Virus record (IMG/VR): IMGVR_UViG_3300026484_000002
Location: 27,282 to 91,281 of that record
DNA length: 64,000 nucleotides
Strand: one strand, 5' to 3'
Source: a virus
Part shown: positions 10,001 through 20,800 of the stretch, one piece after another
Position numbering within the stretch: the stretch's first letter is position 1
How the letters are laid out: every line of letters starts with the position of its first letter
Program-made: the position numbers and the translations under genes
The notes under the pieces: generated by a model
The model's database searches: none
Seen by the model: the letters and a program-made list of their open reading frames with translations, nothing else
Told to the model about the DNA's origin: nothing

Positions 10001-10214
10001 AAATACTTTAATTCCTGGAGATGCTTTAAAGACTATTCGCCTATACAAAGATGGGGAACAAATTTACCAATCCGCTAATAATTTAGATTGGAGTTATACG
10101 TTAAGTATAGTAGATGACCCTGGGGACAGTACATATGTTGTTAAAATGGACGGTTACGACACTGGTGATGCTGATGTTACTTATTATATTTCTTTTATAT
10201 ACTTTAAAAAATAA
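7065..10214 (+). CDS. Long tail fibre / host-range protein
   Basis: 1049 aa. Residues about 60-290 are a long heptad-like coiled coil. The middle contains Trp/Tyr-rich modules (WYDTDGIDTSNNYYWYEDG, WAFAAAGDSPDAN). Residues about 690-860 form a jelly-roll-like carbohydrate-binding-type region. Residues about 885-950 are tandem (I/A)TADKIKA repeats, a trimeric beta-helix signature of tail fibres. The C terminus is beta-rich. Receptor binding is inferred from this architecture. Confidence 0.75.
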   Translation: MSKDINVLTGSDTAVNNSVTSGSTTQTNVLISSPIEVLNTDYVIGTRGLYNGSLLGGVPSWVDEAVAYNVTQKLVDIQNQFSTLDLSFHNEVDRIDDEIVNVENSVLLNLRSEINTTKTDILAELHQDYIKTANTNEAIAELNTNLTSSFQSYTDTSISNLEQVYKTIASADKAIVTAKTELTSTFNSNIANALVEYQTKATAGSVESRIRTDLSTQIDNNISSLSEVYLSKVDATDAEASLTSTLTATFNTGLDELSASIQTTDEVVAGYFSEYTDESVDPKLGQFKLIDGVQYQYLGGYLGINSDGWVRTDQSTYDYTVGQTNYLTNLVNAQASALQGQIDGSITTWFDTGSPEFSELFATYQSDTNNTDDNSQDLTAGNFVWNVADNQMFKYTGSDANIDLNSVDYVGSSDWLAIYRINPKEETWYDTDGIDTSNNYYWYEDGKIRPLKDADTPATIEERGKHIGDLYYDRDTGYGYRFAYEDIVDIPDEGVIFSWIRITDVDITKALGDAANAQASADGKVTMFSEPTLNDATNMSNSWTSDEKIEHIGDLNVYQDKSLVVWDGENWVDTTNSTANEAHGWAGSASKLIGPVDKNGKLIGPITGWAFAAAGDSPDANQISEFAIHANHFYIQNSDSDFTDDKYRPFEINGSDIYFNGKVTFANTTGVPAFGSNNLLTNSEPALGNETDGWIIGGYTTDIVPDSIRDGWDVWRPTGSGSVAVHISGEPTSGGTFDVTQTKKIPVKAGKRYEATSLISSHRCNSKVVLSFYNSDGEYMSKHEIGTVNTSVSHSGLLSAWTRYGGFITIPTDVATVSFCVRSVVTGKSPYCFVAQAYLGEATELQTEFSPWSEGILATYNLANKDMSNVTTIDGGKITTGYINANRIKADSITADKIKANAITADKIKADSITADKIKANAITADDITTGTLTADVIKSKSITYSEVKKGTINVAGDQTTFATHTYDNSGGSSTLIVVNTLIPGDALKTIRLYKDGEQIYQSANNLDWSYTLSIVDDPGDSTYVVKMDGYDTGDADVTYYISFIYFKK
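9721..9840 (+). repeat. 60-bp tandem repeat within the fibre gene
   Basis: Bases 9721-9780 and 9781-9840 are identical except near the start (ATAG versus ATAA). Each 60-bp unit contains two diverged 30-bp units encoding ITADKIKADS / ITADKIKANA. The near-perfect identity implies recent duplication or conversion, so copy number may vary. Confidence 0.9.
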
Positions 10215-10222
10215 GGAAAACA

Positions 10223-10660
10223 ATGATATACTTTAAAATACAAGACACTTTAGTCATAAAGGCAACCTTGGCTGAAATAGAAGGATTTACTCCAATAGAC
10301 ACAGATAAACCTTATGACTACTTTTGTGACCATCTATATGACATATATTATAAGGATGGAGAGTTCATTAAAATTCCTAATGAACATTTTTATATCGAGC
10401 AGAAGTTAAATCTAGAAGCAAATAAAGAAAGTAGACTAAATAGCATTAAGGTAACTACTAAGGCTGGGAATGTTTTTGATGGTGACGAGAAATCACAAGA
10501 CAGGATGTCTAAAATTTTATTAAGAAGTACTCTGATTGATGATACAAAAACTGATTGGAAATTAGCTGATAATAGCATAGTGACAATCAGTTTTGATGAA
10601 CTAAAAGAAGCTTTATCTTTAGCAATAAAAGAAATGAGTAACATAATTTTAAAAGGATAA
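10223..10660 (+). CDS. DUF4376-like protein, fibre-associated
   Basis: 145 aa. The C-terminal half (TTKAGNVFDGDEKSQDRM ... WKLADNSIVTISFDELKEAL) fits the DUF4376 domain found next to tail-fibre genes and common in Campylobacterota phages and prophages. The N-terminal half is probably a short fibre-binding or chaperone segment. It follows the fibre gene by 8 bp. Confidence 0.65.
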   Translation: MIYFKIQDTLVIKATLAEIEGFTPIDTDKPYDYFCDHLYDIYYKDGEFIKIPNEHFYIEQKLNLEANKESRLNSIKVTTKAGNVFDGDEKSQDRMSKILLRSTLIDDTKTDWKLADNSIVTISFDELKEALSLAIKEMSNIILKG

Positions 10661-10663
10661 TAA

Positions 10664-11572
10664 ATGGCAAGCACAGAACAATTTATGAAAGAAGCAGTAG
10701 GGAACTTAGATGTAGTAACTCCATATAGACAACTAGTAGCAGAAACAACTGGTAGAGATAGCTTATATATAAAAGCAAAAGAGACTTTGCTTAGTTATTT
10801 TGAACAACCAGAAAATACATTATCAGTAAGAGAAAAAACTGAAATGTTATCTAAGCTAATAACTGATATTACAGTGCAAACTACTGATAGGCTAATGTCT
10901 ATTGCATTACAAGCAGCAGTTGAAAATAGAGATGCTGGATATAAACTTGCAAAGGAGCGTGAAGCAACATTATTAATCCAAGAACAAACAAACAAAGTAG
11001 CTGAAGATATTAGAGCACAAACATATCAAGTAGATGTAATTTTGCCTAAAGAAGCTTCAAAACTTGATGCAGAAATATTATATACTGGAACCAAAACAAC
11101 AGAACTTACCGCTGATGGATTAAAAGACAGAGCTGTCAAAGATAAGCAAATAGATAAGTTGGTTGAAGATATTGCATATACAAATGAACAAACATCTGTG
11201 TTGGTTGCGAATAGTGCAAAAGATCTACTTATTAAAGATGCACAAATTGGAAAAGCTAATAGCGATAAAGCATTAATTGATGCACAAGAAGCAGAAATAC
11301 ATTTAAATGCAGAATCAAATAGAGCTGTAAAATCTAAAGATTTGGAAGTTAAAGATGCACAAAAAGAATTGTATATCAGACAAAAACAATCATTAAATGA
11401 CAGTCTGCTTAAAGATCTATATAAAGAAGCTTCTGGTGGAACAGCAATGGTTTATAGTGAACTAGATGGTACAATATCTACTCCGAATTCATGGAACCAA
11501 GTGGATGAGATAGCAAACCAAATACTTACTTCTGCTGGATCTAATTATCAATTTACAGTTGCAAACAGTTAA
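10664..11572 (+). CDS. Helical virion protein, unknown
   Basis: 302 aa, almost entirely helical and rich in Ala, Lys, Glu and Gln, with several internal DAQ/KDAQ repeats (KDAQIGKANSDKALIDAQEA, KDAQKELYIRQ). Probably a structural or internal virion protein by position. No family recognised. Confidence 0.6.
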   Translation: MASTEQFMKEAVGNLDVVTPYRQLVAETTGRDSLYIKAKETLLSYFEQPENTLSVREKTEMLSKLITDITVQTTDRLMSIALQAAVENRDAGYKLAKEREATLLIQEQTNKVAEDIRAQTYQVDVILPKEASKLDAEILYTGTKTTELTADGLKDRAVKDKQIDKLVEDIAYTNEQTSVLVANSAKDLLIKDAQIGKANSDKALIDAQEAEIHLNAESNRAVKSKDLEVKDAQKELYIRQKQSLNDSLLKDLYKEASGGTAMVYSELDGTISTPNSWNQVDEIANQILTSAGSNYQFTVANS

Positions 11573-11582
11573 AGATTAATTT

Positions 11583-14500
11583 ATGGGAATCTTCAGTGGA
11601 AGCAAAACTGTAAACAGAGGGTATGATATTGTACCCTTGAAAGACAATGTAAAATTACAAGATGACTTATGGAAAAATAGTAAGCTAAGAATGAACAAAG
11701 CTTTTATGGATGGAGGAGTCAATGCATATAATAAACTATCTCATAATATGTATAAAAAGATACGTAAAAAATTCTCTACTTCCTATTTAAAAAAAGCAGG
11801 AGTAATAACGGACAATACTTTTAGTATGCTTGAATTTGATACTGAAAGACTTCAACAATATTTAATTATTGCATCCGGAGATCCAAGTATGACACTTAGC
11901 AACTATCAAGTAAATGAAGTTACGCCATCATATAGTAGTTTGCAAAATATCCTAGGTAGTCTTGTTAAAGTTGAATGTTCTCTTGTTGATGAAGACGATG
12001 TTTATTATAACTTTACAATTGTTGGAGGAGAAGTAGTAGAAGCTCCTGTTATGGGAACTTCTGTAAATAGAACAATGATTCTTATTGAATGTTTAAATGA
12101 TAGATCTTATTCTAGCAGAGAAGTTCCTTTGTCAATTCAATATGAAAAGTTAGAAACAGCAAATGTTACAGGCTTAATGTATCCAAAGGATATGTTTAAT
12201 TATATGAAAAAAAATCAATCAGAACTTTGGTATTGGCTATCAAATCCAAAAGATCTAGTTGGAACAATTAGTTACGATAGCTTACGAGTATCCTACCAAG
12301 TAAGTAGTGTGGATCTAATTGAAACAACTATAACAGATAATGCAACAAGCACCACAACAAACTTAGGTCTAGCAAACAATATTTCTAAAGCTTTTAATGT
12401 TTCAGTATTTTTAACAGGAAAAGCAAAAGCTATTGATGATGACATAACTGTAACAACTGAGGAAGTTGATTCAGATATTGTTCCTGATAATACGATTACA
12501 TCAAATACTGAAAGTAGCACTGAAGATGGATTTTATAATACATCAGATCCAATTACTGAAACAAATACTACTTCACTAGGTGATTTTAGTGCTTCTTATT
12601 CTATAATTGGAGACAGGATTACACATGTAACAACCAAGATTGAAGAAACATACTTGCCTGGATCTAGAACCAATAAAGAAGGCAATGTAATTAAAACATA
12701 TGTAAAAACTACTACTACAACTATAATTACAGAATGTGAGCCATCAAATTATTCCATTGAAGTGGAAGTTACACAGCCTATTGTTACATGCTATCCTAAA
12801 CTATCATATGTAATAAAACCTGTTATAACTACAGATGCCTATTCAAATTATGTGGCATTAAATACAAAAAAAATATCTATTAGAGAGTTCATAAATAATC
12901 ATACAATTCAAGTAGCAAGTATGGATTATAATATATTTTCCTATGATGATCCAGATTCCACTACAATAAGTCTTAAAAATACTCCAGAAGATATGAATAA
13001 AGTGGAACAAATACTTATACAAAAAGGTGCAATTGTTCATGAAGATGGATGGGGATATACAAGTGTTGTTGGTCCACTAGTTTCTTATCATGAAGCAAAT
13101 CATTTTAAATTTAATGTAGGGCTATTCTTTAATAAGTCTTCTCAAGAAGCTTTAAATCTAGATATTATAACTCTTTGTGGACATAATGAAAATAATGATT
13201 ATATTAAAGTATCAATTGAAGTCAAGGATGATATGTATTCAACATCAGAAAATCATTTGCTAACTCCAGTAATACCATTAAGATATGCAGACAGTGTTTT
13301 ATACTCTAGAAGTAAAGATGGCAAGGCAATTAAATATACTATAGATAATTTGAAAAATATAATAACTTCAATTAATCAGTATAGAAACTATCTCGATCCA
13401 TATGAAATGAAATGGATTAATGATTACCCTAGAGACAATAAAGAAAATGATATAAAAACTATACAAGATATAGTAGAAACTATAACTGGTTCTGTTAGTG
13501 AAGTTCACAGCATTGTAGAAGACAATGAAGCAACATTAAAAGAAATAACTGAAGCCATTGTTGATAAGAATCCCCCAAATATTGATGATATACTTACTCA
13601 ATTGAGCAGTTCTGACAATTTTGAAAAAGCAGATAATAAAACTAAAAAACTACAACACATATTGGATCCAATGGGAATCCCAGTAGAAGGATTTGATGAT
13701 TTAATTGATACAGTAAGTACAAATAATGATATATACACTGCTGCTATAATTAGTGGATTAAGACTGTTCAATGAAGACAATACTTTAATAACTGATTCTA
13801 CTAATGCAAGAGCTAAGGTTCTACACTTATTTGCTGATTCAATGACAACAAAAAGTATAATTTTAGATACTCCACAAACATTTTCAATTAGTAATTATAT
13901 TATTAATGCTACATATACATATACAGTTGAAAAATCTATAATAACAGATTTTAAAACTACAAATGAATATACATTAGCGACTGAAGGAAGTAAATTAAAT
14001 AACAAATATTTTATGCGTACATCATATGAAGTTGTAAAAACAATAGATGATGGATATAACATATGGAATATAAAGAACCAAATTATATATACATATAAAA
14101 TAAACAGAGATGGATCTGCAACTAGATTTAAATTTATAAGTATAGATATGAATTTAACAAGTTATGATGGAAAATATAAAATAAGTACTTGCGATAGCTA
14201 TGAATTAGATCCATGGTATGATACTATTGAAGTTACTTCTCGAACAAACTTGCATAAATTAATTATTGTCTATCCTGAAAGTATAAATAAGAAATTATCA
14301 TTTCATGAGTATTCTAATTTATATAATGATAATCTATTTTTATTTGTATATAGCAGAAAAGTAACTCATACCAAATGGTATCAATCTAGCTTTTTTGGAT
14401 TTGTTCTGATGGTAGCAGTCATTACTGTTATGGCTTTAACTGCACAACCAGAATTTGCAAGTACTGCTCTTGGTTCATTGATTTCATCTTCTCCAAATAT

Positions 14501-15080
14501 AGCAACTGCTATAGAAGTAGGAGTGTTTGGCTATGGAATGGGAATCACTTTTACAAATATGCCAATAGCAATGAGAATTGCTGTTACAATAGCAATGACC
14601 TATGCTACTAGAGGGATAAACTCTGGATCTATAACTTCAGCTTCAACCTCAGAAGCAGCTACAACAATTACTATGGAAAGTGTAATTGAAAGTATAGAAA
14701 ATTATTTTACAAATATGTCTACAATGGACATGGTTACTTTTACTACTGATAAATTGAAAACTGCATATTCTATATATATAAAAGAAAAATTAGAAAGTGA
14801 AGCTGATAATGCAAGGAAATTTATAGCAGCAGCAACTGAAGCTACTGAAAAACTAGATGACAAATTAAAAGAATTTGATATTCAAAAAGAAAGAGTTTCA
14901 ATTTTTGCTAGCTTTATGCTTGATTTTATAGAAGCAGAAACATACAATCAGCTAGCAGTATCTGAAATGTATATGTCAAATGAATTTAATGCTAGTTTGT
15001 TAGATTATATATCTAGCACTGAATACCAATCAGATATTGCAAAAATACCAAATCTTCCAACTACAGATGTTATGGTATAA
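11583..15080 (+). CDS. Large virion protein with hydrophobic helices
   Basis: 1165 aa. The first about 900 residues are Thr/Ser/Asn-rich and mixed beta/alpha. Around residues 935-1020 there is a strongly hydrophobic region (FFGFVLMVAVITVMALTA and later helices) that could cross or insert into a membrane, followed by a charged helical C terminus. This fits a DNA-ejection or tail-channel protein of a podovirus, but the sequence is not recognised. Confidence 0.6.
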   Translation: MGIFSGSKTVNRGYDIVPLKDNVKLQDDLWKNSKLRMNKAFMDGGVNAYNKLSHNMYKKIRKKFSTSYLKKAGVITDNTFSMLEFDTERLQQYLIIASGDPSMTLSNYQVNEVTPSYSSLQNILGSLVKVECSLVDEDDVYYNFTIVGGEVVEAPVMGTSVNRTMILIECLNDRSYSSREVPLSIQYEKLETANVTGLMYPKDMFNYMKKNQSELWYWLSNPKDLVGTISYDSLRVSYQVSSVDLIETTITDNATSTTTNLGLANNISKAFNVSVFLTGKAKAIDDDITVTTEEVDSDIVPDNTITSNTESSTEDGFYNTSDPITETNTTSLGDFSASYSIIGDRITHVTTKIEETYLPGSRTNKEGNVIKTYVKTTTTTIITECEPSNYSIEVEVTQPIVTCYPKLSYVIKPVITTDAYSNYVALNTKKISIREFINNHTIQVASMDYNIFSYDDPDSTTISLKNTPEDMNKVEQILIQKGAIVHEDGWGYTSVVGPLVSYHEANHFKFNVGLFFNKSSQEALNLDIITLCGHNENNDYIKVSIEVKDDMYSTSENHLLTPVIPLRYADSVLYSRSKDGKAIKYTIDNLKNIITSINQYRNYLDPYEMKWINDYPRDNKENDIKTIQDIVETITGSVSEVHSIVEDNEATLKEITEAIVDKNPPNIDDILTQLSSSDNFEKADNKTKKLQHILDPMGIPVEGFDDLIDTVSTNNDIYTAAIISGLRLFNEDNTLITDSTNARAKVLHLFADSMTTKSIILDTPQTFSISNYIINATYTYTVEKSIITDFKTTNEYTLATEGSKLNNKYFMRTSYEVVKTIDDGYNIWNIKNQIIYTYKINRDGSATRFKFISIDMNLTSYDGKYKISTCDSYELDPWYDTIEVTSRTNLHKLIIVYPESINKKLSFHEYSNLYNDNLFLFVYSRKVTHTKWYQSSFFGFVLMVAVITVMALTAQPEFASTALGSLISSSPNIATAIEVGVFGYGMGITFTNMPIAMRIAVTIAMTYATRGINSGSITSASTSEAATTITMESVIESIENYFTNMSTMDMVTFTTDKLKTAYSIYIKEKLESEADNARKFIAAATEATEKLDDKLKEFDIQKERVSIFASFMLDFIEAETYNQLAVSEMYMSNEFNASLLDYISSTEYQSDIAKIPNLPTTDVMV

Positions 15081-15115
15081 TATGAATAATAAAAATACAA
15101 ACAGGAGAACAAAAT

Positions 15116-15667
15116 ATGGCACCTTTATATAATTCTACAGGTCAAGTTAACAACGGAATGGGTGGGTTTACAAATGTTATTCCACAGCCTAGAACCTATA
15201 GCGGTGTTGGACTTTCATCATTGGATCTGCCTGCTACAGGAAATATGCCTTGGGCAGGTTATAGTAATAATACTCCTGAACTTTCTTTTTTAGACAAAAC
15301 TGAAAATTATTTTAAAAATGATTTTCTAAAACCAACTACCGAAACTGTTCGTACAGTAAATCCTGATGGAACTATATCCATGAAAACTATAGATGGTGGA
15401 TTGTTAAGCTCTGATGCTGCTAAAATAGGTCAAGGACTATATGCTGTAGGTATGGATGGCTTTAATATATATAACACTAATAAAAATTACAAATTACAGA
15501 AAAATAGATTTAATTTAATGAAAAAAGAGGCTGCAGCTAATTATGGATTAAGTGCTAAGAAGTTTAATAATGCTATTGCTGATAAAAATGCTGCAAGAGA
15601 AGCAGCTAGAGCTTCAGGGTTCAGAGTTAGAGATGTGCATTATGACACTGCACCTGTAACACTTTAA
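15116..15667 (+). CDS. Internal core protein-like, small
   Basis: 183 aa. Gly/Pro/Asn-rich N terminus with SGVGLSSLDLPATG; the C-terminal half is an Ala/Lys/Asn helix (KLQKNRFNLMKKEAAANYG). Size and place directly before the larger core proteins recall T7 gp14-type ejection proteins. Positional inference only. Confidence 0.55.
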   Translation: MAPLYNSTGQVNNGMGGFTNVIPQPRTYSGVGLSSLDLPATGNMPWAGYSNNTPELSFLDKTENYFKNDFLKPTTETVRTVNPDGTISMKTIDGGLLSSDAAKIGQGLYAVGMDGFNIYNTNKNYKLQKNRFNLMKKEAAANYGLSAKKFNNAIADKNAAREAARASGFRVRDVHYDTAPVTL

Positions 15668-15676
15668 AGGTTAAAT

Positions 15677-17815
15677 ATGCAATCACAATTTTTAAAATAT
15701 ATGAATGATCTAAACAATCAAAATCAAAAAAGAATGGATAAAGAATACCAATATTCTCAAGATTTCTTTAAAAACAGCATGCTTCTAGATGCAAACAATA
15801 GAGCTAAATATGAAGCAGAAACAAAAGGTATGGGTCAAGCTGATAAGGTGAAGGAAGTTATGGATAGTATCACTTCTAGAACCAATAAACTTGACAATAC
15901 TAAAGCAATGGATGAAGTAAACAATATTTTTGGTCAAGCTACACAAGACAATACTCTTGATAATTATGTCAAACAAATTGATAATGACAAAAGATATAAT
16001 GATATGATGTCTGTTACAAAAGGATTGGATCCAACTAGTGAAGAAGCTGAGAAAAAACGTATTCTAGGCGATAAATATGATGATTATTTAGCTCGTACTA
16101 AAAAGATAGATTCTAACTTGGATCTATTAAATAGTAAGGCAGGCACTGGGTATGAAAATATTCTATATGGAGTTGATGCAGATACTGCAAAATCAACTGT
16201 TGCTAATGAATTGATGAATGGTGGAGTAAATCCTGTTTATGCAGAGAACCTTGCAGCATCATTATCCGTTCCTTATGTAAAAAAACCTAATGTATCTAAG
16301 CTTACTGATTTAGATAAAGCATTAATAGAACATGCAGATAAAGTAAAGAAAGACATATACAGTAATGCTAATACTTTTGAAAATGCATCATCTATCGCAA
16401 GCGGAAAAAGCACTAAAAGAGATCCAAAAGATAAAAATGGTTTTAAAAATTATTACTTAACAACTGCTCCAGTTAATGATTATAAAAACGATTATCCAGC
16501 ATTTCAAAATTATGTTATAGAAAAATTAGATGCAGAACCTTCTGTTGTTCTTGATAGATCTGTTAACGATATATATAAACAATTTAATGCTCCAGTAAAA
16601 CTAAAACTTGGAAAAGGAAAAACGAAATCTGTATACTTGCCAAAAGAAGCCCTTTATAAATATGTTACTGATAATTTAGAACCAAATATTGGTACATCTA
16701 ATGAAATTAAAAATATAGATCCAGATACATTTGAAAAATGGAGAGAACAAAAAGCAAAAGAAATGTTCAATCAAGGTTTGATTAACGATTCTTATTCTTT
16801 AAAATCTTTAAATCTTACTCCAAAAGATGAAGTTACTAAAAAAAGTAAAATATCAGGAAAAAGCTTAACCAAGGAACAAAAATCTACCATTAAAGCTTCT
16901 AATAATCTTATAGCGAATGTATTCAGCAAATATAAAGGAGTCACAGACAAACAAATAGTTGATGACTGGCTAGGAACAAATTATAGTACATTAAAAACAG
17001 AACCAATTAAAAAAGAAGAAAATAATAATAATAGTAGCATTATAAAAAAAGCTTTTGAAAAGAAAGTTTTTAAAGAACAAGGAATTGAAAAGAAAGTTAA
17101 TAACGAAAAAGTTAACAATGAAAAAGTTAATCCATTAATTCAAGAATTAAATAGCAAAAATGGAGCTGCAAAAGTATATGATATCTTTAAAGGTACAGAA
17201 CCAAAAACTCTATTATCCTTAGTAAATAATGTAAATAATAAAGATTCTAAAAAATTGTTAAGTGCAGTAAATAGTTTTAATGTGGATCATCCATTTAAAG
17301 ATTTAAATGAATTAAAAACAGAATTAAAAGAAAGAATACTGGTTAATAAATCTAATGAAGAAACTAAAAATTATTCTTCAGAACATCCTGTATATTTTAC
17401 AAAAAAAGACAAACCATATGATTTTGATTTGCTAATGAATCAAACATTACAAAATATAAAAAATGATAAATCTATATCAAAAATGAGAGAAGGTGCATTG
17501 ATTTCTGAATTAAATAAATATTTAAGACAAAAAGATATTGCTAAATCAAAAATAGATAATAAAATACTTGATACGCTGATTAACACTGGAGCTAGTAGTG
17601 GAAAGTTTATAGCAAACACCATAAACCAACTTAAACCAAAAAATGATCAAATAGATTTATCTATTTTTGAAAAAAAAGCTATTAGGGCTAAAGAAAAAAG
17701 AAAAAGTGATGCCAAAAAAAGACATAAACAAGTAACTTCTCATAATCGTGTTGAAAAAGATTTTGAATCACTTCCATATAAAGATTTACATAAATATTTA
17801 TACAATAATAAATAG
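15677..17815 (+). CDS. Internal core protein-like, large
   Basis: 712 aa, hydrophilic, very rich in Lys, Asn and Asp, mostly helical. It starts 9 bp after the previous stop. A short internal duplication (KKVNNEKVNNEKVNP) is visible near residue 475. Placed like the gp15-type ejection proteins of podoviruses. No catalytic motif seen. Confidence 0.55.
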   Translation: MQSQFLKYMNDLNNQNQKRMDKEYQYSQDFFKNSMLLDANNRAKYEAETKGMGQADKVKEVMDSITSRTNKLDNTKAMDEVNNIFGQATQDNTLDNYVKQIDNDKRYNDMMSVTKGLDPTSEEAEKKRILGDKYDDYLARTKKIDSNLDLLNSKAGTGYENILYGVDADTAKSTVANELMNGGVNPVYAENLAASLSVPYVKKPNVSKLTDLDKALIEHADKVKKDIYSNANTFENASSIASGKSTKRDPKDKNGFKNYYLTTAPVNDYKNDYPAFQNYVIEKLDAEPSVVLDRSVNDIYKQFNAPVKLKLGKGKTKSVYLPKEALYKYVTDNLEPNIGTSNEIKNIDPDTFEKWREQKAKEMFNQGLINDSYSLKSLNLTPKDEVTKKSKISGKSLTKEQKSTIKASNNLIANVFSKYKGVTDKQIVDDWLGTNYSTLKTEPIKKEENNNNSSIIKKAFEKKVFKEQGIEKKVNNEKVNNEKVNPLIQELNSKNGAAKVYDIFKGTEPKTLLSLVNNVNNKDSKKLLSAVNSFNVDHPFKDLNELKTELKERILVNKSNEETKNYSSEHPVYFTKKDKPYDFDLLMNQTLQNIKNDKSISKMREGALISELNKYLRQKDIAKSKIDNKILDTLINTGASSGKFIANTINQLKPKNDQIDLSIFEKKAIRAKEKRKSDAKKRHKQVTSHNRVEKDFESLPYKDLHKYLYNNK

Positions 17816-17830
17816 ATATTCCAAGTGAAA

Positions 17831-17874
17831 GCGTACCTATGCTATAATGTCATAATATAATACTAAAGGTACGC
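17831..17874 (+). promoter_or_regulatory. Promoter inside an inverted repeat that covers the start region
   Basis: GCGTACCT at 17831-17838 and AGGTACGC at 17867-17874 are perfect inverted arms. Between them is TATAAT at 17843-17848. The right arm contains the AAAGGT ribosome site and ends one base before the ATG at 17876. As DNA it could be an operator; a longer transcript would fold and hide the ribosome site. Confidence 0.5.
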
Positions 17875-17875
17875 A

Positions 17876-20800
17876 ATGGCTAACTATCCTGATGACTTCA
17901 CTAAAAATACCAATAATGTACTGGATCAATTTTCCCAATTAACAGACACCTACAATACTGCTGTTGACGTTATTGGTTCTGTGCCTACTTCTACAAATAA
18001 AATCAATCATCTCCAACAAAAGAAACAACAAAAAATAGATAGACTTAATCCAGATGCTACATTGGATCTATATAATAATATGGATATATATACAAATGAA
18101 TATGGAATAACTAAAGATTCATTAAATAGCTATACTCCAGAACAGTTACAAGAAATGCTTGGTTCTAGTGTAAATGATAAAGTATATTATGACGATAAAG
18201 AAATAGGTCCATATCAAATGAAACAAGATGCTGAAGGAGAATGGAATAAAACCCCTTTTAGTGGCACTACTCAACATGTGTATGTTGCTCCTAGCAAAGA
18301 TGGTAATATGAAGTTAGGTTTAGCAGGTGTAGGCTTTAGAGAAAGATATACACCTGGTCTTGCTGCAAAAGAAGGATTGACTACAAATAAAAACTATGGT
18401 TGGGCTCCAGGGGAAAAAGGAGTAGATCCAACAAAAGAACCTTATTTAGATATAGCTCTTCCATATGACGAAGCTTCAAGATTAGAATTCCTAACACACT
18501 CAAATAAAGGACAAATTGCAAATAGAGCAGGTGGTGCTAGTGTTGCTGACTATATAAAAAATGTGAAACCAAATGTTTATGGCAAAGGAGCGAGTGAATA
18601 TACAACACAAAATGCCCCTATGTGGAATATAAATTCCAGCAATACAGATTTACCAGAGCAAGTAGTTACTCCACATATTCCTAAGTTTTTAGGTGATACT
18701 AGTACGCCTAGATCAAAAGCAATAGGTGTAATCCATGATAATGCAGAATACGAAGGTGAGCCTCTGCTAGGACAATTTGCAGATGGAGTTGCTAGAAATG
18801 CTAGAGGATTTGCTGGTGGAGTAGCGAGAGTCATTGGTGATACTGCAAAACTAGCTAATGATTTAGAAACTAGAGCCATTTATGAATCAGCAAAAAGACT
18901 TTATGATTTCAATGAGAAAGATGCAAATGAATTAGCAGATAGATTTCAATTTTTAACAAAAGAAAAACTAGATACCATGGAAAATGCTATAGCTGGTGAA
19001 GATTTTGTTACTGCTACAGCTGATGATACTAAGAAAATGGAAGAGCATCAAAAGAAAGCTTTTAAGGATGTTACTTGGTCAGATCCAAGTTCATATGGTA
19101 AAGTCAATTTACCTGAAGCATACAATATGTTTAAGACAGGTTTATCTAGCCCAGAAATGACTTTTAAATCACTAGGCTATATGCTCGGAAACCTAATAGG
19201 TCTTCCTGAAAAAGCAGCAATCAAAATGGCAGGCAAAGGAACTTTAAAAGCACTTGAGTACAATGCAAAAAAAGATGTTGCAAAAGAGATGTTAAGCAAA
19301 GCTGCCAAGACTGATAAGCTAATTGCTGCTGGAAAAATAACAACTGAAGATGCTGTAAAAAAAGGCATGACTTTATTGGATCCAGCCAAGAAAGCCATGT
19401 ATGAAAAAACTATTCAACTTAGTGACAGAGCATTAAGTAAAATTCCAATTAAAAATAAATTCAATGCATTCGTTGCAAAAAATGCAAACATACTACATCT
19501 TGGAGCTGTAACTAATGAACAGGATATGGATGATTACTACGAAAAACACGGTGAAAGAGCATCTCTACAACATGCATTATTAGGTTTTGCTGCAAATGCT
19601 GTAGGAGCAAAAATAGACTTATGGGCTGATAAAACTGCATTAATGGGAACAAAAGAAGGCTTTTCTGCATTAATTAAAAAAGCAGGTAAAACAAGAGCAC
19701 AAAAGATGCTTACAGGAGTAATTTCTGGTGCAGCAAAAATGGCAGAAGGTGGTATTGCTGAGCTTCCTGCAGAATATATTCAGAGTGGGATCCAAGCTTT
19801 CAATAATACATATAAAGATGATAATGCAGCAGAAGCTTTAACCAAAGCATTTCATGATGCAACACAAGGTGCAGCTTTCGGAGCAGCAAGTGGTATTCAT
19901 ATGGCAGGTCCTAGTGCTGGATCTAACATTATTACAAATACATTTACTGAAACTGATAGTGATAAAAGCTATGAAAATAAAATTACATCTGACACAGAAC
20001 CAACAAATGCAACTTCTGATGAACAGGCACAAGATTTAGCACTTGATAAGCTCTATACACACTTGCATGAAAAAGGAGAACCATTATCTGAAGAAGATAA
20101 ACCTTTGGCTCATGCATCAGTTGAGCGTCATTTAAACAATACTTTACAAAGTCTTGCATTAGCTGAAGAAAATATAAATGCTGAAATTGCTAAAGAAAAT
20201 CCTGATACTGAATTTATAGGTTCTCTCGAAAAAGAAAAAGAAAACCTTGAAGATAAGATTTCTATTTTACTTGATATGCGTAATCATACTGCAGAAGATG
20301 GAGTTATTTATAATAATAGACCAATAAAAGAAATAGACAATGATTTGACACAAACAATAGAACAACTCAACAATGAGCCTAAAGATCCAAAACTGATTAA
20401 GAAAAAACGACAGTTATTGTTAGAAAAATATATAGCCAGTCATCCTTTAGCAAAAAAAGCCAATGAAAATGGTGAAGATACTGAAGATTCTGAAGCAACT
20501 TTCGATACAGTATTGTCACAAAAATTATATGGAGGAGTGACCAAGGATGGATATAGAACTGGTATTGTTAATATGGTCACTCCATTGTTTGATGACAGTA
20601 TAAGTGAACATGGAAAGCGAGCTGTTAAAAATAATATAGAAAGATTTCTTGAATCTCAATCAGCCAAAGAAAAGGCAATCGAAGCAGCTAAGACTAAATT
20701 TGAAGAACAAGGAAAAGATGCAGAAGAGAATCCAACACCTGTTATAGCTAGATATTTTACTCCTACAGGTACTGAAGCTACTTTTGAATATAGAGGTATT

